A stretch of 64,000 bases of DNA. Origin: a virus. The stretch is from positions 1 through 64,000 of IMG/VR virus record IMGVR_UViG_3300045131_002298; one strand, written 5' to 3'. The notes under the pieces are model-generated. The model was not told the origin of the DNA and did no database searches. It saw nothing but the letters and a program-made list of their open reading frames with translations. This document shows, piece after piece, positions 25,559 through 33,899 of the stretch. Made by a program: the position numbers and the translations under genes. Every line of letters starts with the position of its first letter. The first letter of the stretch is position 1.

Positions 25559-25897
25559 CTATTCCGTAGCTTTCTCATTCATAGTAGCATGGCTAGCCAT
25601 AAATACTGGCTTATCCATATTACCCCCAGGGAAAAAAATATATCCATACGTTCCTGGTTTAGCAGGATTATGGAGTCCTGTTTGTTTTCTACTCTTTTCA
25701 TCGTTACCTATATTACTGTTAGCACACGGTATCCAATTAGTAGATGCTTTTTTTCCAAACAATGCTGGACACTTACATTTTACTTTACCATCCCCATCCG
25801 GGGCTTCTACATCCTCTACTTTTGTAGGATGCATAGTACACGCCTGAATAATATGTAACGTAGTATTAGGCATACCCATATATCTATCTATACTCAT
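25559..25897 (-). CDS. Baseplate hub protein, OB-fold (gp5/gpV-like)
   Basis: 112 residues (MSIDRYMGMPNTTLHII). The core KVKCKCPALFGKK … NWIPCAN … KPGTYGYIFFPGGNMDKPVFM is the OB-fold of the contractile-tail hub and spike-base family. That family normally forms a trimer under the tail tube and carries the spike. The chain is short, with neither lysozyme nor spike domain, so the spike is likely a separate protein, perhaps the 25014-25556 product. Confidence 0.7.
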   Translation of the reverse strand: MSIDRYMGMPNTTLHIIQACTMHPTKVEDVEAPDGDGKVKCKCPALFGKKASTNWIPCANSNIGNDEKSRKQTGLHNPAKPGTYGYIFFPGGNMDKPVFMASHATMNEKATE

Positions 25898-25900
25898 ATT

Positions 25901-26200
25901 CTAATCTCCTGTAACAATACTTCCCCCTCCGTCTATACTTGGTTCTCTATTTCCAGTGGCATACTTCATTTTTAGAACATCTTTTTTATCCTCGGGATAT
26001 TCACTCTCTCCAGTGCTAGCCGCTCTTTCTCCCACTTTTCCGTCTTTCTTATAAAGAAATTTAATCACATATTTCCCGTCCCCATAATTAAAAGTGGCCT
26101 GAGGAGGATCGTCTAATTTTCGTGGCCCCAGATATACAGTATTTGGCTTAGTCAATTCCGAATATACTACAGTAGGGCCTGTATCACTTGCTTCTCCCAT
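25901..26200 (-). CDS. Hub-associated protein, unknown
   Basis: 99 residues (MGEASDTGPTVVYSELTKPN). It contains a YGDGKYVIKFLYKKDG beta hairpin and a Gly-rich end (GGGSIVTGD). It sits between the gpD-like C-terminal piece and the OB-fold hub protein. No family recognised; its location makes it part of the hub set. Confidence 0.5.
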   Translation of the reverse strand: MGEASDTGPTVVYSELTKPNTVYLGPRKLDDPPQATFNYGDGKYVIKFLYKKDGKVGERAASTGESEYPEDKKDVLKMKYATGNREPSIDGGGSIVTGD

Positions 26201-26218
26201 ATCTATTTTCCTTATGTT

Positions 26219-26608
26219 CTAGGGTTGTCCTGTATCGTCATTGTCACCCGCTCCCCCTCCTCCTTGTCCTCCACCCCCGCCTCCTTTTCCTTTCATTAAC
26301 TGTGCGTTAGTTAGATAACCGTGCTCAACATGCCATTGTTGAACTACTGTCTTACAGTACCATACACCTGAACCTTTACCTACTCCTGTTACCTCCACTG
26401 TAGTTTTAGCCTTTAAAAGAGGGTATCCTCTAAGAACTAGCACTGCGGTTTCCTTACAATTTCCTGCCGCTTTGCCTGCATTTCCCAGGGCTTGTGCATC
26501 CGCCGCTTTTTCCGGAGTATGATCATTATGAGCATCACTCTTGGTGCCTAATGCTACGTTAATGTCTTCAGTATTTAAATTTACATTTGTATTACTGGCA
26601 TCTGGCAT
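26219..26608 (-). CDS. gpD-like hub protein, C-terminal piece
   Basis: 129 residues (MPDASNTNVNLNTED). The block ETAVLVLRGYPLLKAKTTVEVTGV … GVWYCKTVVQQWHVEHGYLTN is the C-terminal part of the late control D / baseplate hub family, which normally is one chain of 300-400 residues. Here the N-terminal part is the separate gene at 26823-27185. A long Gly run ends in DNDDTGQP, an ending shared with that other piece. Together with 26617-26802 it probably assembles into one hub ring. Confidence 0.62.
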   Translation of the reverse strand: MPDASNTNVNLNTEDINVALGTKSDAHNDHTPEKAADAQALGNAGKAAGNCKETAVLVLRGYPLLKAKTTVEVTGVGKGSGVWYCKTVVQQWHVEHGYLTNAQLMKGKGGGGGGQGGGGAGDNDDTGQP

Positions 26609-26616
26609 TATACATC

Positions 26617-26802
26617 TTACCCATTACCTGTTCTGTTAGCTAAATATTCTATCCATTGTCTTGAACTATAATTTGCAGCCGTAAAACCGCCTGTTTTCAT
26701 TTTAGTGGGCTTTAGTCCCTTGCCTTTTTCTAAAGTAAGCCCCTTCTTTTTAAGAATTTCCTCTATTAATTGTACTGTATCTTTACCTTTAGGATTAGCC
26801 AT
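26617..26802 (-). CDS. Short hub-region protein, 61 aa
   Basis: 61 residues (MANPKGKDTVQLIEEIL). It sits between the two gpD-like pieces. DTVQLIEEILKKKGLTL and a SSRQWIEYLANR end fit the helical middle section that in single-chain gpD proteins links the two beta domains. It is therefore probably the third piece of a split hub protein. This rests on gene order and pattern only. Confidence 0.5.
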   Translation of the reverse strand: MANPKGKDTVQLIEEILKKKGLTLEKGKGLKPTKMKTGGFTAANYSSRQWIEYLANRTGNG

Positions 26803-26822
26803 TAATGTTCTCCTTGATACTT

Positions 26823-27185
26823 TTATGGCTGTCCAGTATCATCACTGTCGCCATCTCCCCCACTTTTATGATTGTCGCCCTCTGTTTTCGTAGATAGATC
26901 ATCTTGTCCTATAACTTTTATATAATCGTGTTCTCCTTCTACACAATAAGACTCCTCCATTTTTACTATTTCCATAGCAATCTTCTCACCCATATTACCT
27001 ACATAACCAAATATAATTTCTACTTTCTGCCCCGTATCAAATTTACTTGATAATTTCTGATCGGGATTTCTCATACTTACTTCTAATATAGATTTTTTTT
27101 CAGAATCAGTAAGTTTCCACTCCCAAACGTATTTAGTTACTTGCTCTCCATTAACTGTAATAATAAAATCTGGATCTATACTCAT
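26823..27185 (-). CDS. gpD-like hub protein, N-terminal piece
   Basis: 120 residues (MSIDPDFIITVNGEQVTKYV). The segment FIITVNGEQVT … LEVSMRNPDQKL … FDTGQKVEIIFGYVGNM … KVIGQDDL matches the first beta domain of gpD-like hub proteins. The C-terminus (GGDGDSDDTGQP) matches the ending of the 26219-26608 gene in sequence but with different codons. It follows the CIS-tube-like protein by 3 bp. Confidence 0.6.
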   Translation of the reverse strand: MSIDPDFIITVNGEQVTKYVWEWKLTDSEKKSILEVSMRNPDQKLSSKFDTGQKVEIIFGYVGNMGEKIAMEIVKMEESYCVEGEHDYIKVIGQDDLSTKTEGDNHKSGGDGDSDDTGQP

Positions 27186-27188
27186 AGT

Positions 27189-27650
27189 TTACTCTTCATC
27201 TAAATATTCTTCTACAGTCACCAAAGCCTCTGAAGAGGTGGGGAGAAGATTTATTGGATCATAGAACTCAATATTTTGGAACTTAACATCCCTCACAATA
27301 CATTTCAAATTTAAATAAGCTCCTAATATTAATTGAGCTAGAGGAGGTCTCTTCACCGTTCCCCCTGCAGTAGGCTTTGTATACTCCATTATCTGGTCCT
27401 GAACCATCATCACAAAATTAGGGGCATTATTAGAGCGTGATATAGTAAAGGGAAACATATAAATTTTAGCTTCCCCACATCCATACTGCTGAAAAGGCTG
27501 TTCTCTTCCTGCAACCTTCAAATGATTCCACTTTATCTTCTTGTCCTGCACCACAGAACTGGGATTCCATTGAAAAGTTATTACTGATGCCTCTCCATCC
27601 AGAGGAATTAACATGCCCCTAGTAAAAATAGTATCTGCTGAATCATACAT
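27189..27650 (-). CDS. Tail-tube/hub adaptor, CIS-tube-like
   Basis: 153 residues (MYDSADTIFTRGMLIPLDG). The block FQWNPSSVVQDKKIKW … GREQPFQQYGCGE … MFPFTISR resembles the N-terminal domain of contractile-injection-system tube/adaptor proteins (also phage gp53/XkdP-like proteins, which carry a C-terminal LysM). Here no LysM follows. It sits between tape measure and hub genes, the expected place of a tube-to-hub adaptor. Confidence 0.65.
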   Translation of the reverse strand: MYDSADTIFTRGMLIPLDGEASVITFQWNPSSVVQDKKIKWNHLKVAGREQPFQQYGCGEAKIYMFPFTISRSNNAPNFVMMVQDQIMEYTKPTAGGTVKRPPLAQLILGAYLNLKCIVRDVKFQNIEFYDPINLLPTSSEALVTVEEYLDEE

Positions 27651-27663
27651 TATTTATATATTC

Positions 27664-30600
27664 CTACATCTGGATTTGTGGCACAGCGCCCGGTGCGTTA
27701 GTAGGACTAGCCCCTCCAGGATCTAATGTTGTTCTCTTAACATACCCATCTGCATTATGTATCTCTATATTAATAGGACTACCCCCAGTATTACTAGGAG
27801 ACATTGAGGTAGCTTCTGTAAAAGCATCCTTGACTCCTTGTTTTATAGCCTGGACAAAAGAATCCATACCTTGTAGCGCCCCATATAATCCTCCACCTAC
27901 ATCTGCCGCTATTCCTCCTGGTCCTTTCTCATTAGCAGTATTAACCCAGTCATACCCGCCTTTTACTTTCTTATCATAAGGATTATAGGGATAAGCTTTT
28001 TGATCCCAAGGATCGTAAGACATTCCAGATAGATCATCTTTATGAGGGGAGGGGGCGGCTGGAGATTCTCCTACTTTTTGCTGCTCCCCATATCCAACTG
28101 GACCCGGTCCTTTTTCTACCGGCTTCTTGCCTTGCATTTTATCTACGGTTGTTTGAGAAGGAATACCATGAGCAGAAGACCCTTGGATATTAGGGTATAA
28201 ATCTTTTGACGAAAAATAGTCTTTTGGAAGATCAGGGTAAAAGTCTTGTAATTTTTGAACATCCGTCCATCCCGCGCTATACTTACCACTAGGTATCCTA
28301 CCTAATAACCCCTCAACTATTTTATCTTTAGCACCATATACAGTACTACCTAGGGGACCACCTGTAAACAATCCATCCTTAGTTACCTTTCCTAGTCGCG
28401 CATAATCCTCCATTAATTTTATTGTTTTTAATATCTCGGCTTTATCCCCAGATTTCACAGCACTTCCTAGATTAGATGCGACAGTTTTTGTCAAAAGTCT
28501 TTTAGCGGCCCAAGCAAAAAACTTATCCGCCCCTATCTCTTTAGAAAGAACGCTCATGTAAGCGGTACCAGCAGAGGCCATCTCACTCAATCTACCAGAA
28601 GGGGTATCAAGTCCTTTTTTACTTTCATCTAAAGCCTTATTAACTAACGTAGGATTGAGCTCTTCAGCGTGTACTGCCGCCATCTCTCTCTGTCTATTAT
28701 TTATCATATCCTGTCTAGAATCAGAAGCAATCATTTGTCTCATGACAACATCTGCTTCTTTTCCTACCATAGCCCCGCCACGTCCTGATTTCTGTATCCA
28801 CAAAGACTGCTTAGAAAGATCACTAATGAGTCCTAATTGTTCAGCCTTATCCCCCGAGTGCAAAATTCTTGATATTCTATTTTTCTCAGATGCCAACATC
28901 TCATACCCAGGACTGGGAACAGCTACTTTTGTTCCATTGGGGCCTTTCTTAGTTTTCTGAGTCCAGAAACCCCTAGCAAACATCTCTTTTGGCATAGCCT
29001 TACCTTTAAAGCCCATGGTCTCAGCATTCTTCATGTATTGTCTGGTGATCAGGCTAAGCTTAGCCATTTTTGTCAAATTCTCACCAGCGAAAAAGTTACG
29101 CATATAAGAGCCCGCTTGTTCTGGCGTTGCACCTCTACTTATATAATGAGCCCCAAAAGCCTCAGATTCACCTGGAGACCATCTCAAACCATCCTGATTG
29201 GTTGGTCCTGCATATCTATTGTATGTAGCTAAATCATGGCCCTGTACACTAGACTGTTGCGTTATAGTTGCTCTTGCCCCCATAACAGAAGGCAAAACCT
29301 CAAAAAAGTCTTTACCTTTATATTGAGCATAGTTCTGCATAGCCATCATGGTAGCTCTAGGTATATCTACAGCAGCCTTTTTAGGGTCTTCCATAGCTAT
29401 ACCGGAGTATGCCTGCAGCTGTTCTGTGGCTTGCTCAAATTTGTAAGCATTTGCGTTGTTATAAGGAACTTCCGCAGAACTTATCAACATCTTATGTGTA
29501 TCGATAAGTTCTTGAGTTCTTAAAAAAGGCTGCGCTCCAGCAGCGGTATAAGCCCACCTACTAGTAGACGCCTTCTGCTCTTGTCCTAGGCCAACTCCAG
29601 TTAAAGCATGTATAGACCTATCAGTATAAGGATCACCTCCTACTAATCTAGCTGCAGTGTATGCTACACCACCTATAACAGGGGCCACTACTCCCCAAGT
29701 ACCAGCATGCCAGAATTGTTGGCCTACTTGCTTTCTTGCTTCTGTCGCTTTAGTTCTAGCCCATCCTTTTTTCTGCTGCCCCTCCCCATGAGTTGCGCCT
29801 GAAGAACCAGGAGAGACACTAGAAGCCCCGCGCGCTCCTCTACTACCAGGAGGCGGCTCCCCTCCTCCTCCCCCTTCAATATTATGTCCACCGCCTATTC
29901 CACCAACAGAAACACCCCCGCTACCTACTCCTGCTCCACTAAATCCTGAAGATGCCGCTGAGCCAGACATAGAGGAACCAGCCGTATGAAAATTAGTCCA
30001 GGGGGCAGCTGCTTTTATAATAGGAGCAAAAGCTTGAGAAGCTACTTTAGATATATCAGTAAAAGTCTTTTTAATATCTTCAAGAGCATGGGCTAGAGGC
30101 CCGCTCTTCATGTTAGCTATGCCCTGCTCTAATATTCTCTTATTTTCAAATTTTTGTGCGGCGCTCACACTAGTATGTGTAGTGTTTACATTAGGAACAA
30201 CGTTACTTGTAGGAAAAGAAGGACCCATTGAAGGCTCAGGGGGCTTCTGAATAAAACCTCGTCTATCCCTAAAATGACCTGAGTCATAAGGATGTTGCGC
30301 TCCTGACGTAAACGACCTTCCTGTATAATGAGGATTTATATGAGAAGACGCTGCCGGGGTAAACTGAGAAGACCCTATCTGTGTAACAGATGCGGGATAT
30401 TCCTCTGCCCGCCATCCCTGATTAGCTGCTTTTCCTTGTTTCACCCTCAGTGCTAAAGCGTCTACGCTTTTAGTGCCTATACTTTTTACTCGTATATTAT
30501 CATTGTGACTAGGTCTTACATTATTTTTTATAGAAGTAGAATCAGTATAAAGATCATCACCAGTAAGAGACGCGGTAGTTTTTCTGAGAGGAGGAACTAT

Positions 30601-30921
30601 GTTGTTACCTGTTAAAGCATTTTGATGCTTGCTCCGCTGATCCTCATATATTTCTCGCAATTGTGATTTTGTTTTATTACGAAGAGAAGAAAATTCATCA
30701 GGTAAATCTTTAGGTGATAGGAAAGTAGTGCCCTTTGCAGTGAGGGCCTGAATATGCCCGCCGGAAGTAAGGGCTAATCCATCGTTAAGAAAGCCCCATA
30801 ATGATTTACTTGTATTCTGCCCAGCAAATTTAGAGAAATCTAAATTTATATTAGCATTTACTTCATTTAAATCATCTACAGTTAAGGGGACTTTTTTATC
30901 AGAACGATTTTTACGGGCCAT
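27664..30921 (-). CDS. Tail tape measure protein
   Basis: 1085 residues (MARKNRSDKKVPLTVDDL). It is the longest protein upstream of the hub genes. A hydrophobic segment near residues 405-430 (WGVVAPVIGGVAYTAARLVGG) is typical of tape measures. The rest alternates Gly/Ser-rich low-complexity stretches (about 310-385) with helical segments. Length in this class sets tail length, so about 1085 residues predicts a long tail. No muralytic domain is recognisable. Confidence 0.72.
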   Translation of the reverse strand: MARKNRSDKKVPLTVDDLNEVNANINLDFSKFAGQNTSKSLWGFLNDGLALTSGGHIQALTAKGTTFLSPKDLPDEFSSLRNKTKSQLREIYEDQRSKHQNALTGNNIVPPLRKTTASLTGDDLYTDSTSIKNNVRPSHNDNIRVKSIGTKSVDALALRVKQGKAANQGWRAEEYPASVTQIGSSQFTPAASSHINPHYTGRSFTSGAQHPYDSGHFRDRRGFIQKPPEPSMGPSFPTSNVVPNVNTTHTSVSAAQKFENKRILEQGIANMKSGPLAHALEDIKKTFTDISKVASQAFAPIIKAAAPWTNFHTAGSSMSGSAASSGFSGAGVGSGGVSVGGIGGGHNIEGGGGGEPPPGSRGARGASSVSPGSSGATHGEGQQKKGWARTKATEARKQVGQQFWHAGTWGVVAPVIGGVAYTAARLVGGDPYTDRSIHALTGVGLGQEQKASTSRWAYTAAGAQPFLRTQELIDTHKMLISSAEVPYNNANAYKFEQATEQLQAYSGIAMEDPKKAAVDIPRATMMAMQNYAQYKGKDFFEVLPSVMGARATITQQSSVQGHDLATYNRYAGPTNQDGLRWSPGESEAFGAHYISRGATPEQAGSYMRNFFAGENLTKMAKLSLITRQYMKNAETMGFKGKAMPKEMFARGFWTQKTKKGPNGTKVAVPSPGYEMLASEKNRISRILHSGDKAEQLGLISDLSKQSLWIQKSGRGGAMVGKEADVVMRQMIASDSRQDMINNRQREMAAVHAEELNPTLVNKALDESKKGLDTPSGRLSEMASAGTAYMSVLSKEIGADKFFAWAAKRLLTKTVASNLGSAVKSGDKAEILKTIKLMEDYARLGKVTKDGLFTGGPLGSTVYGAKDKIVEGLLGRIPSGKYSAGWTDVQKLQDFYPDLPKDYFSSKDLYPNIQGSSAHGIPSQTTVDKMQGKKPVEKGPGPVGYGEQQKVGESPAAPSPHKDDLSGMSYDPWDQKAYPYNPYDKKVKGGYDWVNTANEKGPGGIAADVGGGLYGALQGMDSFVQAIKQGVKDAFTEATSMSPSNTGGSPINIEIHNADGYVKRTTLDPGGASPTNAPGAVPQIQM

Positions 30922-30925
30922 CTAT

Positions 30926-31129
30926 TTATTCTCCACTCGAGGGACGCTTGTTGCGCTCAAGATAGAAGTCCCACATCATGCGCCTCCAGCTTGAAGGCCA
31001 AGACATCACTTCAGAAATTGGATTGTTTTCGGTATAAGCAGACACTATAGAGACTTCCTTCATGAATTCTTTTTCCGACTCGTAATGGGAATTAGGAACT
31101 AAGCAAATACGATCGGCTAAACCCAGCAT
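30926..31129 (-). CDS. Tail assembly protein, 67 aa
   Basis: 67 residues (MLGLADRICLVPNSHYESEK). It contains PISEVMSWPSSWRRMMWDFYLERNK, a pattern seen in short phage tail proteins next to tape measures. It starts 11 bp after the baseplate hub assembly gene and ends 4 bp before the tape measure. I could not recognise slippery sequences that would fuse it to its neighbour, so it is called as a separate gene. Confidence 0.6.
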   Translation of the reverse strand: MLGLADRICLVPNSHYESEKEFMKEVSIVSAYTENNPISEVMSWPSSWRRMMWDFYLERNKRPSSGE

Positions 31130-31140
31130 GTGCTGGCGTC

Positions 31141-31848
31141 CTAGCCGCTCGGAAATAAAAAATCACGCAAACCAAGAATGTTCGTTACGTCGTAGTTTCC
31201 ACAGGATTCACATACAAGAGATACGAGAGGATCATAGCCAGCCACCAATTCTCTTCTTGCTTTTCTAATGGCTTTATGGTCCATCAAGGGCAACTTTACC
31301 ACGTCTTCATAAGATACTGGATCACATCCTTCAAGCATACGCAGTGAAAGATAATCACCCTGGTTTAGGTCCACAGAACCCTGTGAGCTCATTTGCTCAT
31401 TCAGAATCATATCATTCTGAACAGTAAGAAAGCCCACTCTAGCCCGTAATTTAGTCCTAGGCAGAACCAAATCTATAACCGGGTCTGTGCCGCCTGTGCA
31501 ATTCTCAGGAAGAGAAATCATGGGTAATTCCGATAGGTTAACAGTGTGTGAATTCATCTGTCCGCAAGAACTGCACACATTTACGAAGGAAAGTTCGTCA
31601 AGAAAATTTACCCGATAAGCTTCTATCAAAAGAAACTCATAATCAGGTACTAAAAATTGCATAACATCTGCTGTCTTACATGGCTTACCGTCATACTCCA
31701 CTATAATACTAGCTAAATAATCAGGGATAACCTGATGTAATCGTTTACCTTTTTTCAACAAAAGCCGTTCTGAGTAACCGTCTGTTTCGCGCACTTTTGC
31801 CAAAAGCTGAGAAACAGGAGTGGTTACCTCGTTAGTTATAAGTTCCAT
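31141..31848 (-). CDS. Baseplate hub assembly protein, T4 gp26/gp51-like
   Basis: 235 residues (MELITNEVTTPVSQLL). The pattern FLVPDYEFLLIEAYRVNF followed by a CSSCGQMN pair and a second CESCGNYDV pair fits T4-type baseplate hub proteins (family of gp26/gp51), which have paired CxxC zinc sites. The order (hub assembly, then small gene, then tape measure) is usual. Its 5' region has the large dyad at 31865-31906. Confidence 0.65.
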   Translation of the reverse strand: MELITNEVTTPVSQLLAKVRETDGYSERLLLKKGKRLHQVIPDYLASIIVEYDGKPCKTADVMQFLVPDYEFLLIEAYRVNFLDELSFVNVCSSCGQMNSHTVNLSELPMISLPENCTGGTDPVIDLVLPRTKLRARVGFLTVQNDMILNEQMSSQGSVDLNQGDYLSLRMLEGCDPVSYEDVVKLPLMDHKAIRKARRELVAGYDPLVSLVCESCGNYDVTNILGLRDFLFPSG

Positions 31849-31864
31849 ACTATATAATTACTCC

Positions 31865-31906
31865 ACAATTAAACTTAAATCTCTTTAAAGAGATAAGTCC
31901 AATTGT
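31865..31906. promoter_or_regulatory. Large dyad upstream of hub/tape-measure operon
   Basis: ATCTCTTT-AAAGAGAT (31879-31894) is a perfect 16-bp palindrome. It is flanked by ACTT/AAGT and ACAATT/AATTGT, giving about 18 paired positions. It lies 17 bp upstream of the start at 31848. It could be an operator or an RNA hairpin in the leader. Confidence 0.5.
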
Positions 31907-31972
31907 AAAGCAAAAAAATTAGAATGTCATCTAAAATGTTGAGATGATACATGAAATGTATGTGCGACATGA

Positions 31973-32008
31973 AAACAAAAAAAAAGAGCGCCCATTTAGG
32001 AGCGCTCT
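31973..32008 (-). terminator. Terminator of the HNH gene at 32035-32997
   Basis: Minus strand: AGAGCGC, 10-nt loop, GCGCTCT followed by a T-run of nine. Confidence 0.85.
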
Positions 32009-32012
32009 GGAT

Positions 32013-32028
32013 TTGCAATCAATTGCAA
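32013..32028 (+). repeat. 16-bp dyad, copy 4
   Basis: TTGCAATCAATTGCAA between an HNH-family stop codon and its terminator. Confidence 0.85.
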
Positions 32029-32034
32029 AAAATA

Positions 32035-32997
32035 TTATTTTTTCTTAGGTCTATACTGTTCTGCCAAGGGTTCCGTCAATGCTCTTTCTACAGACCAATT
32101 TCTATTAAGTCTGCCCCTGATAGTTCCCTTATTAAAATTCAATTCTTCTGTCCACTGCGCTACACACTTAGTTTCACCGTTGAATGTAAGATATCTATTC
32201 CCTCTAGTATTTCTGCAATTCTCCTTACGAGTAACCCATCTACAATTCTCAGGGCTATAACCTCTTCCATTATCTATACGATCTATCTCTAATCCCTCTG
32301 GCCTTGGGCCCATGTCTTCTGCAAAATTAGCAAACGTGTGCCATCTTTCACATACTATTATGCCTCTTCCGCCATAATCTCGGTATCCTCCGTCATTTAC
32401 ATTATAGCATCTTTGCATCATATTATCCCATACTCCGTATATAGGAGTTCCTGTGAGCCCATGAGATATAGCCCAAGTCTTTCTATGACAGCCACACGAG
32501 ATAGTATTCCCAGTTAAAAGATTATTAGACTCCACAGAAGTTATCTTCCCACAATCGCATAAACATACCCACCTCACCCTCTTCTTCTTTGCTTTCTGGG
32601 GCGTTAAATCCTTCCCTAAAACTAGTAATCTACCGAAGCGCATACCTGTATAATCATCCCTATGACCACAAGTTTTTGAATCACCACACTTAAGAGAAGA
32701 AGCTCTAATTATCTTTTCTTTTCCACAATCGCACTTACAAAGCCACCAAGAACCAAAATCATCTACATGATCTAATTTTAAAACCTCTAATTCTCCAAAG
32801 TGTTTTCCTGCCAAATCGACTATACGCCCACAGCCACAAGAAGAAGTATTTCCACTTTTAAGGTTTTCTACTCTAACCTCGATCTCTTTACCACAATTAC
32901 ACACACATTTTACGTAAAATCTGTAAGATCCTTCTCTTTTATAAGTAGATCCTATTGTGGTTAGCTTTCCAAATTTTGTTCCTGATTCTATTTCCAA
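32035..32997 (-). CDS. HNH-family protein with three zinc modules
   Basis: 320 residues, beginning at a TTG codon (MEIESGTKFGKL) with TTTAGGAGG before it. Three consecutive modules each read GxxFGxLxVL then CxCxCG then SCGC or TCG (about 31-56, 88-111, 145-170). They are followed by one HNH module (about 185-262; YGGRGIIVCERW, EIDRIDNGRGYSPENCRW) and a DNA-binding tail (about 272-310). It is an independent unit: own promoter (33031-33059) and own terminator. It interrupts the tail tube-hub order and so may be a mobile insertion. Confidence 0.73.
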   Translation of the reverse strand: MEIESGTKFGKLTTIGSTYKREGSYRFYVKCVCNCGKEIEVRVENLKSGNTSSCGCGRIVDLAGKHFGELEVLKLDHVDDFGSWWLCKCDCGKEKIIRASSLKCGDSKTCGHRDDYTGMRFGRLLVLGKDLTPQKAKKKRVRWVCLCDCGKITSVESNNLLTGNTISCGCHRKTWAISHGLTGTPIYGVWDNMMQRCYNVNDGGYRDYGGRGIIVCERWHTFANFAEDMGPRPEGLEIDRIDNGRGYSPENCRWVTRKENCRNTRGNRYLTFNGETKCVAQWTEELNFNKGTIRGRLNRNWSVERALTEPLAEQYRPKKK

Positions 32998-33030
32998 AAT
33001 AAAATCCTCCTAAATTTTTTATTTAGGAAG

Positions 33031-33059
33031 ATTCTACCACAAACCAGACTTAATGTCAA
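33031..33059 (-). promoter_or_regulatory. Promoter of HNH gene 32035-32997
   Basis: Minus strand TTGACA (33059-33054), 17 bp ending TTTGTGG, TAGAAT (33036-33031). Between it and the RBS is a CCTAAAT…ATTTAGG hairpin. Confidence 0.78.
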
Positions 33060-33166
33060 GAAAAAACGTACGCTCCGAAAAAATAATTTAAAAAATAAAT
33101 TAACTCAGCGTACGTTTAAACGTAATCAAAATTATTTACAATGCACGAAGCTAATCTATATAAACC

Positions 33167-33646
33167 TTACAGAGCACGTACATTCCTCTTGTTGTAAGCT
33201 ATCTCAACGAATTCTAAAACATCGGTACTGTCATCTAAAGATGACTTAGCATTTACCTTGTAAGATACTGGGAATCCCCGATAATATTCCCAGCAACGCA
33301 CTGGATCCCCTGCCGGTCCTAGTTCAAACACACTAAAATTCCTCTGGTACTTAGCGGGCATGCCACCGTTGCCTGTATCAGGGTTCTGCGCCGTATTCAA
33401 CCATTCCTCGAAATACAAACGTTGGTCAGACCCAATTGGTACTACCGTACGCATAACGCAGTTAGAGAAGCCGATCATTCCGACTTCCTTACATACGTGA
33501 TTCTGGCCCGCGCCACTATGAACGGTGACCCCATGCGTCCTTGTTCCAGGCTCAAACTCTTGTACAAGAGCTGCCTCGAGTCCATTAATTTCAACACGAT
33601 ATTTAAAATCTTTTAACCGCGGTATCGCACAAGCTGTCGTAGGCAT
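33167..33646 (-). CDS. Tail tube protein
   Basis: 159 residues (MPTTACAIPRLKDFKYRVE). The pattern of a beta-rich T4 gp19-like tube protein is clear: YRVEINGLEAALVQEF early, a FEEWLN segment in the middle, and an RCWEYYRGFPVSYKV … VLEFVEIAYNK C-terminus. It stacks in hexameric rings inside the sheath. RBS AGGAGG. It has a long leader with two hairpins and a promoter at 33776-33805, and is about 5 kb from the sheath gene, with accessory genes in between, which is unusual. Confidence 0.8.
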   Translation of the reverse strand: MPTTACAIPRLKDFKYRVEINGLEAALVQEFEPGTRTHGVTVHSGAGQNHVCKEVGMIGFSNCVMRTVVPIGSDQRLYFEEWLNTAQNPDTGNGGMPAKYQRNFSVFELGPAGDPVRCWEYYRGFPVSYKVNAKSSLDDSTDVLEFVEIAYNKRNVRAL

Positions 33647-33659
33647 ATATTCCTACCTC

Positions 33660-33769
33660 CTATACTAATTATTTCGAGATGTGCACTTTCTCGATGGAAA
33701 ACTAATTTACTAATTAAATTAACAATTTAAATATAGACGGAGATGTATAAATTCCGCCAATAATAATTA
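33660..33769 (-). promoter_or_regulatory. Structured 5' leader of tail tube gene
   Basis: The leader from about 33769 to 33647 folds into GGCGGA…TCCGTC (with one G-U) near 33737-33757 and CGAGA…TCTCG near 33677-33695, minus strand. Possible mRNA stabilisation for an abundant protein. Confidence 0.4.
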
Positions 33770-33775
33770 ATCTTT

Positions 33776-33805
33776 ATTATAAATGTATATGTTTATTTAA
33801 TGCAA
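33776..33805 (-). promoter_or_regulatory. Promoter of tail tube gene
   Basis: Minus strand TTGCAT (33805-33800), 18 bp, TATAAT (33781-33776). The TTGCAT -35 box is shared with the promoter at 24096-24124. Confidence 0.62.
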
Positions 33806-33865
33806 GCTAATTGTTTGTATTGATTAGATTTTTGGGAGGAAATTATTGGAAGAGTTAGGAAATAA

Positions 33866-33899
33866 AATAAAAAAAGAGCGCGGGTTTTAAGCGCGCTCT
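33866..33899 (-). terminator. Terminator of multi-hairpin RNA
   Basis: Minus strand AGAGCGCG, 9-nt loop, CGCGCTCT, then T-rich tract. Confidence 0.85.
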
